47,200 bases of DNA, from contig JADFHN010000026.1 of the NCBI GenBank assembly GCA_022567155.1, forward strand, positions 1 to 47,200. The letters run 5' to 3'. The notes under the pieces are model-generated. The model saw only the letters and a list, made by a program, of their open reading frames with translations. It searched no databases and was not told the origin of the DNA. This document shows positions 1 to 9,397 of this stretch, piece after piece; the first letter of the stretch is position 1; every line of letters starts with the position of its first letter. Both the position numbers and the translations under genes were made by a program. Source of the stretch: Bacteroidota bacterium (GTDB lineage Bacteria > Bacteroidota > Bacteroidia > Cytophagales > Cyclobacteriaceae).

Positions 1-1
1 T

Positions 2-1645
2 CAGGAAGCACTACAAAAAGCCTGTCAATCACTTGAAATACGACGTAATGGCCTTGGCGCTGATGGCAGGAAGGTTACTGATCAACAAAAAATACTTGAG
101 AGCCTCAAAAATCCGACCTGGAACAGGTTATTTCATATATATGATGCCTTTAAACTGGGTATTCCACTTAAAACCGTTCAAAATTTAACGAAGATTGATA
201 AATGGTTTCTTTATCAGATTGAAGAACTGATTTTTTTAGAAAAAGAATTAGAGAAGTTTTCCATTGATGACATACCTGTTGAACTTATAAGAAAAGCAAA
301 AGAGAAAGGATATGCCGATCGCCAGTTGGGACATATTTTAGGATGTCTTGAATCAGAAGTATATAAAAGAAGAAATGAATTGGGCGTCAATCGGATATAT
401 AAACTGGTTGATACCTGTGCGGCAGAATTTGAAGCCCGTACACCATATTACTATTCTTCTTTTGGTGAAGAGAATGAAAGTGTGGCTTCGGATCGTAAAA
501 AAGTAGTGGTGCTTGGTTCAGGACCTAACCGGATTGGTCAGGGAATTGAATTCGATTATTGCTGTGTTCATGGAGTACTCGCCGCTAAAGAATGTGGGTA
601 TGAAACCATCATGATCAATTGCAATCCGGAAACTGTGTCAACAGATTTTGACGTAGCTGACAAACTTTATTTTGAACCTGTTTTCTGGGAGCACATATAT
701 GACATTATCCGGCAGGAAAAACCGGAGGGTGTGATCGTGCAACTGGGTGGCCAGACTGCACTGAAACTTGCCGAAAAACTGAGCCGGTATGGCATAAAAA
801 TAATGGGTACTTCATACGAAGCACTTGATCTTGCAGAAGACCGAGGGTTGTTCTCAAACCTGCTTAAAGAAATCAATATTCCATATCCGGAGTTTGGCGT
901 CATTCACGATGCGGAAGAAGCCATAGAACTCTCAAAGAAAATCGGATTTCCGCTACTGGTAAGGCCTTCATATGTGTTAGGAGGACAGAATATGAAAATA
1001 GTAATCAACGAAAAGGAACTGGAAGAGCATGTGGTTGACCTCTTTAATGATTACCCTGGCAACCATGTGCTTCTCGATCACTTTCTTGATCGGGCTATTG
1101 AAGCCGAAGTGGATGCTATTTGTGATGGAGAAGAGGTGTATATCATCGGTATTATGCAACATATTGAGCCTGCAGGAATACACTCCGGTGATTCATATGC
1201 CGTGCTGCCTCCCTATAATCTGGGCGACTTTTTGGTCAGGCAGATGGAACAACATACCCATAAGATTGCCCTGGCGCTTAGAACAGTTGGGTTGATCAAT
1301 ATTCAGTTCGTCATTAAAGATGATAAAGTATATGTAATAGAAGCCAACCCGCGGGCTTCACGAACTGTACCGTTTATTTGCAAAGCCTACAAAGAACCCT
1401 ATGTAAATTATGCAACACAAATCATGCTGGGTGAGAAAAAATTGAAAGACTTCAATTTCAAGCCACAAAAAAAAGGATACGCAATAAAAGAACCAGTGTT
1501 CTCTTTTGGCAAGTTCCCGAATGTAAACAAAGAACTCGGGCCCGAAATGAAGTCAACCGGAGAAGCTATTTATTTTATCGATGACCTGATGGATGACTAC
1601 TTTCTGGATATTTATTCAGAACGCAACCTTTACCTTAGTAAGTAA
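2..1645 (+). CDS. carB: Carbamoyl-phosphate synthase large subunit, C-terminal half (5' end outside window)
   Basis: Makes carbamoyl phosphate from bicarbonate, ATP and glutamine-derived ammonia for pyrimidine and arginine synthesis. The frame is open from base 2, so the start lies outside the window; about 547 residues are seen. They cover the oligomerisation region, then the second carbamate-kinase half with VLGSGPNRIGQGIEFDYCC, the ATP-grasp core (INCNPETVSTDFD, LLVRPSYVLGG) and the EANPRASRTVPF metal/ATP loop. After GPEMKSTGE only about 25 residues follow, so the C-terminal MGS-like allosteric domain (about 130 residues in E. coli CarB) is absent; this shorter form is, from memory, found in other Bacteroidota. 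A DUF4834-type gene follows 26 bp downstream on the same strand. Identification is certain; the missing allosteric domain is read directly. Confidence 0.97.
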   Translation, partial: QEALQKACQSLEIRRNGLGADGRKVTDQQKILESLKNPTWNRLFHIYDAFKLGIPLKTVQNLTKIDKWFLYQIEELIFLEKELEKFSIDDIPVELIRKAKEKGYADRQLGHILGCLESEVYKRRNELGVNRIYKLVDTCAAEFEARTPYYYSSFGEENESVASDRKKVVVLGSGPNRIGQGIEFDYCCVHGVLAAKECGYETIMINCNPETVSTDFDVADKLYFEPVFWEHIYDIIRQEKPEGVIVQLGGQTALKLAEKLSRYGIKIMGTSYEALDLAEDRGLFSNLLKEINIPYPEFGVIHDAEEAIELSKKIGFPLLVRPSYVLGGQNMKIVINEKELEEHVVDLFNDYPGNHVLLDHFLDRAIEAEVDAICDGEEVYIIGIMQHIEPAGIHSGDSYAVLPPYNLGDFLVRQMEQHTHKIALALRTVGLINIQFVIKDDKVYVIEANPRASRTVPFICKAYKEPYVNYATQIMLGEKKLKDFNFKPQKKGYAIKEPVFSFGKFPNVNKELGPEMKSTGEAIYFIDDLMDDYFLDIYSERNLYLSK

Positions 1646-1656
1646 GTAAAATTCTG

Positions 1657-1664
1657 TAAATTTG
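1657..1664 (+). promoter_or_regulatory. Bacteroidota -7 motif TAAATTTG
   Basis: Matches the TAnnTTTG -7 consensus of Bacteroidota housekeeping promoters. It lies 7 bases before the ATG of the small membrane protein, which would give an almost leaderless mRNA. No TTG-type -33 box is seen at the usual distance, so this is tentative. Confidence 0.35.
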
Positions 1665-1671
1665 CACTCCG

Positions 1672-1908
1672 ATGCTTAAACTTCTTGCCTTTATTCTGCT
1701 TTTCTTATTGCTTTTCAGAGCAGTTGGGTTTGTATTACGACTTTTACTGGGAGGATCCTTTACTAACCGGACAAATACACAGTTCCGGCAAACACACAAG
1801 AGACCTGCCGGAGGCAATATAAATATTGATTACGACCCCGGAAAAGAAAACAGAAAGGGCAAAAAGTTTGAAGGCGGTGATTATGTTGATTTTGAGGAAG
1901 TAGATTGA
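1672..1908 (+). CDS. Small membrane protein, DUF4834-like
   Basis: A 78-residue protein with one strongly hydrophobic N-terminal segment (about residues 2-25, LLAFILLFLLLFRAVGFVLR), then a basic, polar, probably cytoplasmic tail. The tail ends in GGDYVDFEEVD; the G-[DE]-YVDFEE ending is what I recognise of the DUF4834 family of small Bacteroidota proteins. Function is unknown. It starts 26 bp after carB and ends 24 bp before dapF, so it may be cotranscribed with dapF. Family assignment is from memory of the pattern; the membrane segment is read directly. Confidence 0.75.
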   Translation: MLKLLAFILLFLLLFRAVGFVLRLLLGGSFTNRTNTQFRQTHKRPAGGNINIDYDPGKENRKGKKFEGGDYVDFEEVD

Positions 1909-1932
1909 AGGCCTTCATGAAGGAATTTGTAA

Positions 1933-2712
1933 ATGAAAGAAATCGTTTTCTCCAAATACCAGGGGACAGGTAATGATTTTATCATTATTGACAACAGGGA
2001 AGAATCATTCCCGAAAAATGACGAAACCCTTATCAAACGACTGTGTGATCGAAAATTCGGGATCGGTTCAGACGGGTTAATTTTAATAGAGGATTCCAGA
2101 TCCTTCGACTTTAAAATGATCTTTTATAATCCGGATGCAACCCAAAGCTTTTGTGGTAACGGAAGCCGCTGTGCAGTCGCTTTTTCAAAGCATTTAGGCA
2201 TTACTGACGACCATGCGGATTTTGAAGCAATTGATGGCGCTCATTATGCTACCATTAAAGACAACCTTGTCAGGGTCAAAATGGCAGATGTATCTAATCC
2301 TGAGAAAATAAATGACGGATATTTTATCCATACAGGATCACCTCACTATGTGAAATTTTCAGATAATGTAAAAGAGCTGAATATCAATGCTTTAGGTGCT
2401 GAAATCAGGAACAGGAAGGATCTGTTTGGAAAAGAGGGCGTAAATGTAAATTTCGTTTCTGAGCTTCAAAAGGGCTCGGTTTTTGTCAGGACATATGAAC
2501 GCGGTGTAGAGGCCGAAACGTTATCGTGTGGCACCGGTGTAACTGCAGTAGCCATCGTTTACGGACTGGAAAAAGGTTTGGAGAAAACAGACGTTGAAAC
2601 AAAAGGCGGCGTTCTTGAAGTAGAATTTGAAAACACAGGAGCACATGGCGTTAAAGAAGTATATTTGACAGGTCCGGTATCACATGTATTTGACGGTGTC
2701 TTTAAAATATAA
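1933..2712 (+). CDS. dapF: Diaminopimelate epimerase
   Basis: Converts LL- to meso-diaminopimelate in the lysine and peptidoglycan precursor pathway; cytosolic and cofactor-independent. At 259 residues it is of normal length. Both catalytic cysteines are visible: Cys74 in SFCGNGSRC and Cys199 in ETLSCGTG. The N-terminal KYQGTGNDFI motif and the substrate-binding YERGVEAETLSCGTG block are intact. The ATG lies 24 bp after the preceding small gene. Its TAA stop (2710-2712) forms part of the 6-bp target duplication of a short mobile element inserted directly behind it, so anything that used to follow in the operon is now 200 bp further away. Confidence 0.97.
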   Translation: MKEIVFSKYQGTGNDFIIIDNREESFPKNDETLIKRLCDRKFGIGSDGLILIEDSRSFDFKMIFYNPDATQSFCGNGSRCAVAFSKHLGITDDHADFEAIDGAHYATIKDNLVRVKMADVSNPEKINDGYFIHTGSPHYVKFSDNVKELNINALGAEIRNRKDLFGKEGVNVNFVSELQKGSVFVRTYERGVEAETLSCGTGVTAVAIVYGLEKGLEKTDVETKGGVLEVEFENTGAHGVKEVYLTGPVSHVFDGVFKI

Positions 2713-2715
2713 GTA

Positions 2716-2911
2716 GAGTCTGTCTATAAAGTAATGATGATTGGAGAATCAAAAAAAATGCCGTGCCTGCGTGCCGTCGCCAGAGGCTTTGGCCGCCGGA
2801 GACCGGCAGGCAGGAATACCAATTATTCCCCCGCCGCAGGCGGGGGTGTAGGGGTGGGTCAATATAAAAAGTCATTCATTTTTTTGAATTACTGACTTTA
2901 TGGACAGACTC
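2716..2911 (+). mobile_element. MITE-like element, copy 1 (196 bp), 6-bp TSD TAAGTA
   Basis: Non-autonomous element with terminal inverted repeats GAGTCTGTCTATAAAGT (left) and ACTTTATGGACAGACTC (right), one mismatch. It is flanked by direct repeats TAAGTA at 2710-2715 and 2912-2917. The inside holds a GC-rich module (2766-2810), a CCCCCGCC-CAGG-CGGGGG hairpin (about 2829-2846) and an AT-rich right arm. No ORF of any size codes for a transposase. It sits on the dapF stop codon and separates dapF from secA. Confidence 0.9.
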
Positions 2912-2952
2912 TAAGTAATGGCAATCATTAGTCAAAAATTGGTTAAACCCTT

Positions 2953-2960
2953 TAAATTTG
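2953..2960 (+). promoter_or_regulatory. Bacteroidota -7 motif TAAATTTG ahead of secA
   Basis: Matches TAnnTTTG and lies 19 bases before the secA ATG, downstream of mobile element copy 1. It would give secA its own promoter. No convincing -33 box is visible. Confidence 0.4.
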
Positions 2961-2979
2961 GGCTCATAATAAATTGTAT

Positions 2980-5900
2980 ATGTTAAATCTTTTAACAAAG
3001 GGGTTCGCAAAGCTTTTTGGCACAAAATCCGAGAAAGACATCAAGGCGATTTTGCCTTATGTAGAAGCCACCAATAGAATCTTTGACTCATTCAGAGAAA
3101 TTTCTAATGATGAGCTTCGGGCAAAAACAGGTGAAGTAAAAGCCCGGATTGATGAATTTCTGATTGAAACCGATAAGGAAATTACTAAGCTTCACCGGAT
3201 GATCGACGAGCAACCGGATATGGACATCAATGAAAAAGAAGAAACGTTTGCTCAAATAGATAAGCTGGAGGAAGAAAGAAATGAAAAGCTTGACGAAGTA
3301 TTACTTGAGGTTCTCCCGGACGCTTTTGCCATTGTAAAAGAAACCACACGGCGCTTTAATGATAATGAACGTCTTGAAGTCGCCGCTACCATGCATGACA
3401 AGCAGTACGCTTCAAAGCATGATCATGTTGAAATTCATGGTGAAAAAGCAATCTGGCATAACAAATGGATTGCCGGAGGTACTGAAATTACCTGGGATAT
3501 GGTGCATTACGATGTCCAGATCGTAGGTGGGGTGGTCTTGCATGAGGGAAATATTGCAGAGATGGCAACCGGCGAAGGGAAAACACTGGCAGCAACATTG
3601 CCGGCTTTCTTAAATGCCCTTGCAAAACGAGGTGTGCATATCGTAACGGTCAATAACTACCTCGCTACCAGAGATGCCGCATGGATGGGACCGATCTTTG
3701 AGTTTCATGGCATAAGTGTTGACTGCATTGATAAATACGAGCCGCATTCTGAAGAAAGAAGAGCAGCCTATAATGCCGATATCACGTACGGCACAAATAA
3801 TGAATTTGGCTTTGATTATCTCCGCGACAACATGTCGCGTGAACCCAGTGAACTGGTTCAAAGGCAGCACCACTTTGTGATGGTAGATGAGGTTGATTCT
3901 GTGCTGATCGACGAGGCCCGGACTCCGCTCATCATATCAGGTCCGATTCCCAAAGGCGATGAGCATGAGTTTTATGAACTGAAACCACGTATTCAGAAGC
4001 TGGTTGACGCGCAGAAAAAATTATTAAACGGATATCTTCAGGAAGCAAAAAAATTCCTTGCGGATGGAGATAACAAGGAAGGAGACGGCGCACTTGACCT
4101 TTTCAGGGTTTACCGCGGACTGCCAAAATATAAACCACTGATCAAATATCTGAGTGAAACCGGAATCCGGCAAATACTTCAGAAAACTGAGAATTTTTAT
4201 CTTCAGGATAACCAAAAAATGATGCCGGAAGCAGATAAACCCCTGTATTTTACCATCGACGAAAAGCATAACAGCATTGATCTTACCGACCGGGGTATAG
4301 ACCTGATCACCGACGAGGGTGAAGACCAGAGCTTCTTTATTATGCCGGACATCGGCTCTGAGATAGCCAATATGGAAAAAGACGAAAGCCTTTCTCCCGA
4401 TGATAAATTAAAGCGGAAAGAAGAGATCATCAGTGACTACGCCATCAAAGGGCAGCGGATACACAGTGTGAATCAATTGCTGAAAGCATATTGTCTTTTT
4501 GAAAAAGACACCGAATATATTATTGATGATTCCAAAATTAAGATTGTTGATGAGCAAACAGGCCGGGTAATGGAAGGCCGCAGGTACTCTGACGGGCTGC
4601 ACCAGGCGCTGGAGGCTAAAGAAAATGTAAAAGTAGAGGACGCTACCCAAACCTACGCCACCATTACCCTGCAAAACTACTTCAGAATGTACCAAAAACT
4701 TTCGGGTATGACGGGTACGGCCGAAACGGAGGCAGGGGAGTTTTGGAAAATTTATAAACTCGATGTAGTGGTAATTCCGTCCAACAAGCCCATTACACGG
4801 GTTGACGTTGATGATAAGGTGTATAAGACCATACGTGAAAAATACAATGCAGTTGTAGATGAAATTGTTGAATTGCGTGAAAAAGGCAGACCGGTGCTGG
4901 TAGGTACTACAAGTGTTGAAATATCGGAATTGCTTAGCCGCATGCTTCACATGAAAAAGATTGACCATCAGGTGCTCAATGCAAAACAACACCAGCACGA
5001 AGCCGAAGTGGTGGCGCATGCCGGCGAATCGGGCACTGTAACCATAGCCACTAACATGGCTGGCCGCGGTACCGACATCAAGCTTACGCCGGAATCAAGG
5101 GCTGCAGGCGGCCTGGCTATTGCGGGTACCGAAAGACATGAATCGCGCCGTGTGGACCGTCAGTTGCGTGGACGCTCGGGGCGCCAGGGCGATCCGGGTT
5201 CATCGCAATTTTTCGTTTCACTTGAAGATAACCTCATGCGGTTGTTTATGCCCGAGCGTATCGCAAGAGTGATGGACAAACTCGGCCTTCAGGAAGGCGA
5301 GGTCATTCAACATTCCATGGTTACGAAGTCGATTGAGCGGGCTCAGAAAAAAGTGGAAGAAAATAACTTTGGTATCAGAAAACGCCTGCTTGATTATGAT
5401 GACGTAATGAATTCACAACGTGAAGTAATTTACAAAAGAAGAAAACATGCTTTGTTTGGAGAACGATTGCAGCTCGATATCATGAATATGTTATGGGATA
5501 CGGGTGAAAATCTGGTTCTGAACGGTAAGGAATCCGAAGACTATGACGGTTTTAAACTCAATGTAATCAGTGTTTTAAGCCACGATTTCTCAATAGGAAA
5601 AGAGGAGTTTTTGAGTTCCTCGGCAGAGGATATCTCTTACAACTTGTATAATGAAATTATTGCACATTATAAAGAGAAAAATAAACGGACTGCAGAACAG
5701 GCAATGCCCATCCTGAAAGATATCTACAATACACGCGGAGCTACCATTGAAAACATCCTTGTGCCTTTTTCCGATGGTAAGAAACAAATTGGAGTTGCCG
5801 CAAACCTTGAGCGGTGCATCGAATCTGATGGCAGGGAGTTGATTATGGCAATGGAAAAGATAATCACCCTGGCCATTATTGATCAGTTGTGGAAAGAGCA

Positions 5901-6342
5901 TCTCCGGGATATGGATGATTTGAAGCAATCGGTACAAAATGCCGTTTACGAACAAAAAGATCCGCTGCTGATCTATAAGTTCGAGGCTTTCGAGCTGTTT
6001 AAGAAATTTGTAGCCCGGGTAAACGAAGATACATCTGCATTCCTGATGAAAGCCGAAATACCGGTGCAGCAACCCGAAGAAGTACATGAAGCCAGGACAC
6101 TGCGAAGACAGAAGCTGCAGGAGAGCAAAGCAGAAAGCAGTTCGCTGCTGAGCGGTGGCGAACATGGCCCCCCCAACAGACCTGCTGTGGAAAAAGGCAT
6201 GCCACTAAAATCACAAAAAGTTGCCGGCAGAAATCAACGGGTAAGTGTACAGTACGCCAGCGGCAAAGTAGTAAAAGATGTGAAATTTAAAACTGTGGAA
6301 GACGATATAAGAAATAGTAAATGTGTGATGATTGATAACTAA
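2980..6342 (+). CDS. secA: Preprotein translocase ATPase SecA
   Basis: Motor ATPase that pushes unfolded preproteins through SecYEG. I take the ATG at 2980 (MLNLLTKGFAKLFGTKSEKDI) rather than the in-frame TTG six bases earlier; this gives 1120 residues. Visible motifs are Walker A MATGEGKT (about 193-200), the DEAD box DEVDSVLIDEARTPLI (about 300), TATNMAGRGTDIKL type motif V, and QLRGRSGRQGDPG. The protein is longer than E. coli SecA (901) because of an insertion after the DEAD box (KKLLNGYLQEAKKFLADGD region), typical of this phylum. The C-terminus is VKDVKFKTVEDDIRNSKC... with no CxC...CH zinc/SecB site. The stop overlaps the region just before the lipoprotein gene. Confidence 0.97.
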   Translation: MLNLLTKGFAKLFGTKSEKDIKAILPYVEATNRIFDSFREISNDELRAKTGEVKARIDEFLIETDKEITKLHRMIDEQPDMDINEKEETFAQIDKLEEERNEKLDEVLLEVLPDAFAIVKETTRRFNDNERLEVAATMHDKQYASKHDHVEIHGEKAIWHNKWIAGGTEITWDMVHYDVQIVGGVVLHEGNIAEMATGEGKTLAATLPAFLNALAKRGVHIVTVNNYLATRDAAWMGPIFEFHGISVDCIDKYEPHSEERRAAYNADITYGTNNEFGFDYLRDNMSREPSELVQRQHHFVMVDEVDSVLIDEARTPLIISGPIPKGDEHEFYELKPRIQKLVDAQKKLLNGYLQEAKKFLADGDNKEGDGALDLFRVYRGLPKYKPLIKYLSETGIRQILQKTENFYLQDNQKMMPEADKPLYFTIDEKHNSIDLTDRGIDLITDEGEDQSFFIMPDIGSEIANMEKDESLSPDDKLKRKEEIISDYAIKGQRIHSVNQLLKAYCLFEKDTEYIIDDSKIKIVDEQTGRVMEGRRYSDGLHQALEAKENVKVEDATQTYATITLQNYFRMYQKLSGMTGTAETEAGEFWKIYKLDVVVIPSNKPITRVDVDDKVYKTIREKYNAVVDEIVELREKGRPVLVGTTSVEISELLSRMLHMKKIDHQVLNAKQHQHEAEVVAHAGESGTVTIATNMAGRGTDIKLTPESRAAGGLAIAGTERHESRRVDRQLRGRSGRQGDPGSSQFFVSLEDNLMRLFMPERIARVMDKLGLQEGEVIQHSMVTKSIERAQKKVEENNFGIRKRLLDYDDVMNSQREVIYKRRKHALFGERLQLDIMNMLWDTGENLVLNGKESEDYDGFKLNVISVLSHDFSIGKEEFLSSSAEDISYNLYNEIIAHYKEKNKRTAEQAMPILKDIYNTRGATIENILVPFSDGKKQIGVAANLERCIESDGRELIMAMEKIITLAIIDQLWKEHLRDMDDLKQSVQNAVYEQKDPLLIYKFEAFELFKKFVARVNEDTSAFLMKAEIPVQQPEEVHEARTLRRQKLQESKAESSSLLSGGEHGPPNRPAVEKGMPLKSQKVAGRNQRVSVQYASGKVVKDVKFKTVEDDIRNSKCVMIDN

Positions 6343-6349
6343 ATTCATC

Positions 6350-6883
6350 ATGCCTGACATATTAAAAAAAAATATTGCCATCTGCCTGCTGGGCCTCTTT
6401 GCGTTTGGTACGATTGTAAGTTGTGCGCCATTACTGAAGCCTGCTGTTGCAACTGATTATTACGAGGATTTAACGGTTTTAAGGCCTGCCTTTGAAAAGG
6501 AAAACACCACAGCCGCAGATGAGCCGATAACTCCTCCGGGCGATCCGCAGCCTGAATTATATCCTGACTCCGTACCGGATATAACCTTTATGCTTGACAG
6601 CCTGCTTGACAGCGTGGCTTTAAACAACAGGAAGAAAGAATTTATTCAGGGATATACCATCCAGGTCTATACCGGAAACAGCAGGGTAGAAGCCAATGAT
6701 GTGAAGGCACACGTATATCGAATTTTACCCTATTCCAACCCCCGTGTTTCCTATGATCTTCCGAATTATAAAGTAAAATTCGGAAAGTTTTACCACAGGC
6801 TTCAGGCGCTTAAAGACTATTCGACGATTAAAAACAAATTTCCTGATGCCATTCTGGTACCCCAGCTATTCAGGATCAAATAG
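6350..6883 (+). CDS. Lipoprotein with C-terminal SPOR-like domain
   Basis: A 177-residue predicted lipoprotein. I choose the ATG at 6350 because MPDILKKNIAICLLGLFAFG leads straight into the lipobox TIVSC; the ATG at 6332 inside the secA end would add an unneeded hexapeptide. A Pro-rich linker (about residues 50-75) is followed by GYTIQVYTGNSRVEANDVK... KVKFGKFYHR...FPDAILVPQ, which has the spacing of a SPOR domain (QVYTG / VKFGKF / A..). SPOR domains bind denuded glycan strands, so a peptidoglycan-associated envelope role is inferred. It begins 7 bp after the secA stop and is probably cotranscribed with it. Confidence 0.75.
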   Translation: MPDILKKNIAICLLGLFAFGTIVSCAPLLKPAVATDYYEDLTVLRPAFEKENTTAADEPITPPGDPQPELYPDSVPDITFMLDSLLDSVALNNRKKEFIQGYTIQVYTGNSRVEANDVKAHVYRILPYSNPRVSYDLPNYKVKFGKFYHRLQALKDYSTIKNKFPDAILVPQLFRIK

Positions 6884-6950
6884 CCTGCCGGGGTGCATTG
6901 CGCCAACTTTGAGAGCAATTTTTCGTATCTTATAGCAGTTTTAAGTGTTT

Positions 6951-9050
6951 ATGAAATCAGGAAAGGCATTATCAAGAATTTCGCTTACACTGGCCATCCT
7001 TAGCTGGTTGGCGCTTGTGTTTGCTGACCTGACCCTGCTTTTCACCAGGTCAAATCAGATACCTTCCGCCTTTGCTGAAGAATTGCCCTATATCCTGAGG
7101 AGCTTATATTTTGTATCACTCTTTTTCTTTTATAAATATAGAATAAAAAGAGCCGAAATAATAAATTTTGTTGATCTTCTCTGGAGGGTATTTGTAACTG
7201 GGTTGCTTACAACTATCTTCTCGCTTTCGCTGAAGTCTTTTGACCTTCTGATAGGGAAGCTCAGCCAGAACATGTATGTGGTAAATCTTTTTTACCTCAT
7301 TAATCTGGGCCTCGCCGGAGCATTTATACTTTCCACTTTCCTGGTCTGGAAAAGGCTGATTCTGTATCAGAAATCCAAGCTGCTAATGCGTGGCTGGCAG
7401 GTTTTTGAATACGGTTTGTTCGCAAGTTTAATATTCGTGTTCCTACCCGAAGAGATAGTTAGCAAGCTGTTTCCTGTCATCCTTACCATTCTGGTTGTCA
7501 TTGGCATTGTCATGACAGTAAACATGAAGTGGGTAGCTTACCTTAATTTCAAACAAAAGTGGAAAAGCATGTTGCTTATGCTGCTCATCATGCTTTACCT
7601 GGGCTATTTTTATATAAACATAAACGGGTTTGAAGATTACCCGGCGTTACTCATACTACACCATAACACCACATTTTTGATTGGCATTTTTATCTTCATT
7701 TTTATATATGCCTTCTTTTCCGTATTGGTCATTCTTTTTAATCTGCCTACCTCCTCTGTTTTTGAACAAAAGCTGAGTGAAGTAGTGAGCTATCAACGTC
7801 TGAGTCAGTCGATCCAGACCGAACAGAGTGAAGATAAAGTATATGAAATTCTGCTGGACAGTGCCATCAGTACCGTATTTGCGGATGCAGGATGGATCGA
7901 AATAACAGCAAACGGACAGGATGATGATGCCATTGAAAAATACGAAGGCCAATATACACCCTACAGCCCAGATCTTCTGTATTATAAATTCAGGATTCAG
8001 GATGAAGAAATTGCAGATATTAAAAAAAACCTGAAAAAAGATAAAATCCGCAATGTGTTTGACTTTAACGCAACAGACCGGGCTGTTAATTACAGCAAAT
8101 TTCAGAGTCGTCTGAAACAAGGTAATTTCAAATCAATACTGGCGCTTCCAATTGAAGTTCAGAATGAAACAATCGGAGCGCTGGTGCTTCTCAAAGATGT
8201 GGTCGAAGGATTTAACGGTGAAATGGCGAAGATAGCGCATACCTTTGTAAACCAGGCCGGAATATCCATCGAAAATTTCAGGCTGCTAACAAGTGCACTC
8301 GAAAACGAAAGATACCAGGAAGAACTTAAGATTGCCAAAAAAGTTCAAAAGAGCTTGCTTCCCAAAATGCTTGATTCAAATGAAGACTTTGAGATCATTG
8401 CATTTTCAAAAGCAGCAGATGAAGTTGGAGGAGATTACTATGATTCCTACCGGATCGATGAGAATAAAATTGCACTGATTATCGGTGATGTTTCGGGCAA
8501 AGGAACTTCAGCGGCTTTTAATATGTCGCAAATGAAAGGGGTATTTCACAGCCTAAGCCAACTGAATTTGAATTCCGTACAGTTTTTTGATTATGCAAAT
8601 ATGGCACTGAGTAATTGCCTGGAAAAAACCTCATTCATTACTGCTTCGTATTTTATAATAGACAAGGATAACAAAAGAGTTGATTATGCGCGGGCCGGGC
8701 ATTGCCCGACACTCTATTTCAGTAAAAAAGAGGGCAGCGCCCGCTATTTCGAAAACAGAGGACTGGGACTTGGAATACTCCGGAATAATAAATTCATTGG
8801 TTACCTGGATGAATTAACGATTTCTTACGGAAAAGATGATGTGATGGTGTTGTACACCGATGGAATTACGGAAGCACAAAATTTCAAAAAGGAAGAATTC
8901 GGATATGTCAGGCTTAAAAATTTGCTCGAAAAGCATGCGCATAAAAGTCCGGAGGAAATTCAGCAGGAAATTATCCGGGAGCTATATGAATTCTCCGGAC
9001 AGGAAAAAATGGATGACGACTATACATTAATAATTGTAAAATTTAAATAA
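6951..9050 (+). CDS. Membrane PP2C-type (SpoIIE/RsbU) phosphatase with GAF-like domain
   Basis: Predicted signal-controlled serine phosphatase of a partner-switching system, 699 residues. The ATG at 6951 is preferred to the GTG at 6945. The first about 270 residues carry seven or eight hydrophobic segments; then a GAF-like region (about 290-440, with LALPIEVQNETIGALVLLKD), a short helix (EELKIAKKVQKSLLPKM, the usual linker into the phosphatase), and the PP2C core: GGDYYDSY, IGDVSGKGTSAAF, YARAGHCP, LYTDGITEA and DDDYTLIIVKFK, with metal-binding aspartates present. The likely substrate is the phosphorylated STAS protein encoded 5 bp downstream. The stimulus sensed by the membrane/GAF part is unknown. 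Confidence 0.92.
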   Translation: MKSGKALSRISLTLAILSWLALVFADLTLLFTRSNQIPSAFAEELPYILRSLYFVSLFFFYKYRIKRAEIINFVDLLWRVFVTGLLTTIFSLSLKSFDLLIGKLSQNMYVVNLFYLINLGLAGAFILSTFLVWKRLILYQKSKLLMRGWQVFEYGLFASLIFVFLPEEIVSKLFPVILTILVVIGIVMTVNMKWVAYLNFKQKWKSMLLMLLIMLYLGYFYININGFEDYPALLILHHNTTFLIGIFIFIFIYAFFSVLVILFNLPTSSVFEQKLSEVVSYQRLSQSIQTEQSEDKVYEILLDSAISTVFADAGWIEITANGQDDDAIEKYEGQYTPYSPDLLYYKFRIQDEEIADIKKNLKKDKIRNVFDFNATDRAVNYSKFQSRLKQGNFKSILALPIEVQNETIGALVLLKDVVEGFNGEMAKIAHTFVNQAGISIENFRLLTSALENERYQEELKIAKKVQKSLLPKMLDSNEDFEIIAFSKAADEVGGDYYDSYRIDENKIALIIGDVSGKGTSAAFNMSQMKGVFHSLSQLNLNSVQFFDYANMALSNCLEKTSFITASYFIIDKDNKRVDYARAGHCPTLYFSKKEGSARYFENRGLGLGILRNNKFIGYLDELTISYGKDDVMVLYTDGITEAQNFKKEEFGYVRLKNLLEKHAHKSPEEIQQEIIRELYEFSGQEKMDDDYTLIIVKFK

Positions 9051-9055
9051 AACCT

Positions 9056-9397
9056 ATGGTTAATATAGACACAAAAATTGAAGCAGATATATTGACATTA
9101 AAAGTGGTTGGCGAAGTGGATGCCAGTTCGTCTATAAACCTTGACAATGCCATTAATAACGCTATCAAAGAAGGACATAAGAAAATTCTTATTGACGGAG
9201 AGGGTATGAATTATATCTCTTCGGCAGGATTGGGGGTATTTATGTCATATCTGCAGGATTTTGAGAAACATAACATTAAAATGGTCTTGTATGGATTGAA
9301 TGAAAAAGTGTTGAATGTGTTTAAAATACTGGGCCTGGATCAACTGATATCTATTGCAGAGTCAGAAAGTGAAGCCAAAGTGCTTATGAATGATTAA
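9056..9397 (+). CDS. STAS-domain anti-sigma-factor antagonist (RsbV/SpoIIAA-like)
   Basis: A 113-residue single-domain STAS protein. The phospho-acceptor loop is YISSAGLGVF (Ser55/Ser56), matching the DSxGLGV loop of SpoIIAA/RsbV. In the family this serine is phosphorylated by a partner ATPase and dephosphorylated by a PP2C enzyme, and the unphosphorylated form sequesters the ATPase. Both partners flank it here: the phosphatase ends 5 bp upstream and the ATPase start overlaps its 3' end by 8 bp, so the three are almost surely one translationally coupled unit. No sigma factor gene lies nearby. Confidence 0.93.
   Translation: MVNIDTKIEADILTLKVVGEVDASSSINLDNAINNAIKEGHKKILIDGEGMNYISSAGLGVFMSYLQDFEKHNIKMVLYGLNEKVLNVFKILGLDQLISIAESESEAKVLMND

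Noticed and set aside
2820-2850. Intrinsic terminator after dapF (CCCCCGCC hairpin)
   Set aside because: The hairpin is part of the mobile element and is not followed by a T-run; any termination activity would be incidental.
2974-2979. TTG start for secA six bases upstream
   Set aside because: The ATG at 2980 gives the normal MLNLLTKGFAKLFG start and there is no reason to prefer TTG.
4408-5019. Long minus-strand open frame (203 codons) inside secA
   Set aside because: It lies wholly within the conserved secA sequence on the other strand, has no recognisable motif and a Cys/His/Phe-rich composition typical of antisense frames.
5590-6165. Minus-strand open frame of 191 codons at the secA 3' end
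   Set aside because: Antisense shadow of secA; no signal, domain or start context supports it.
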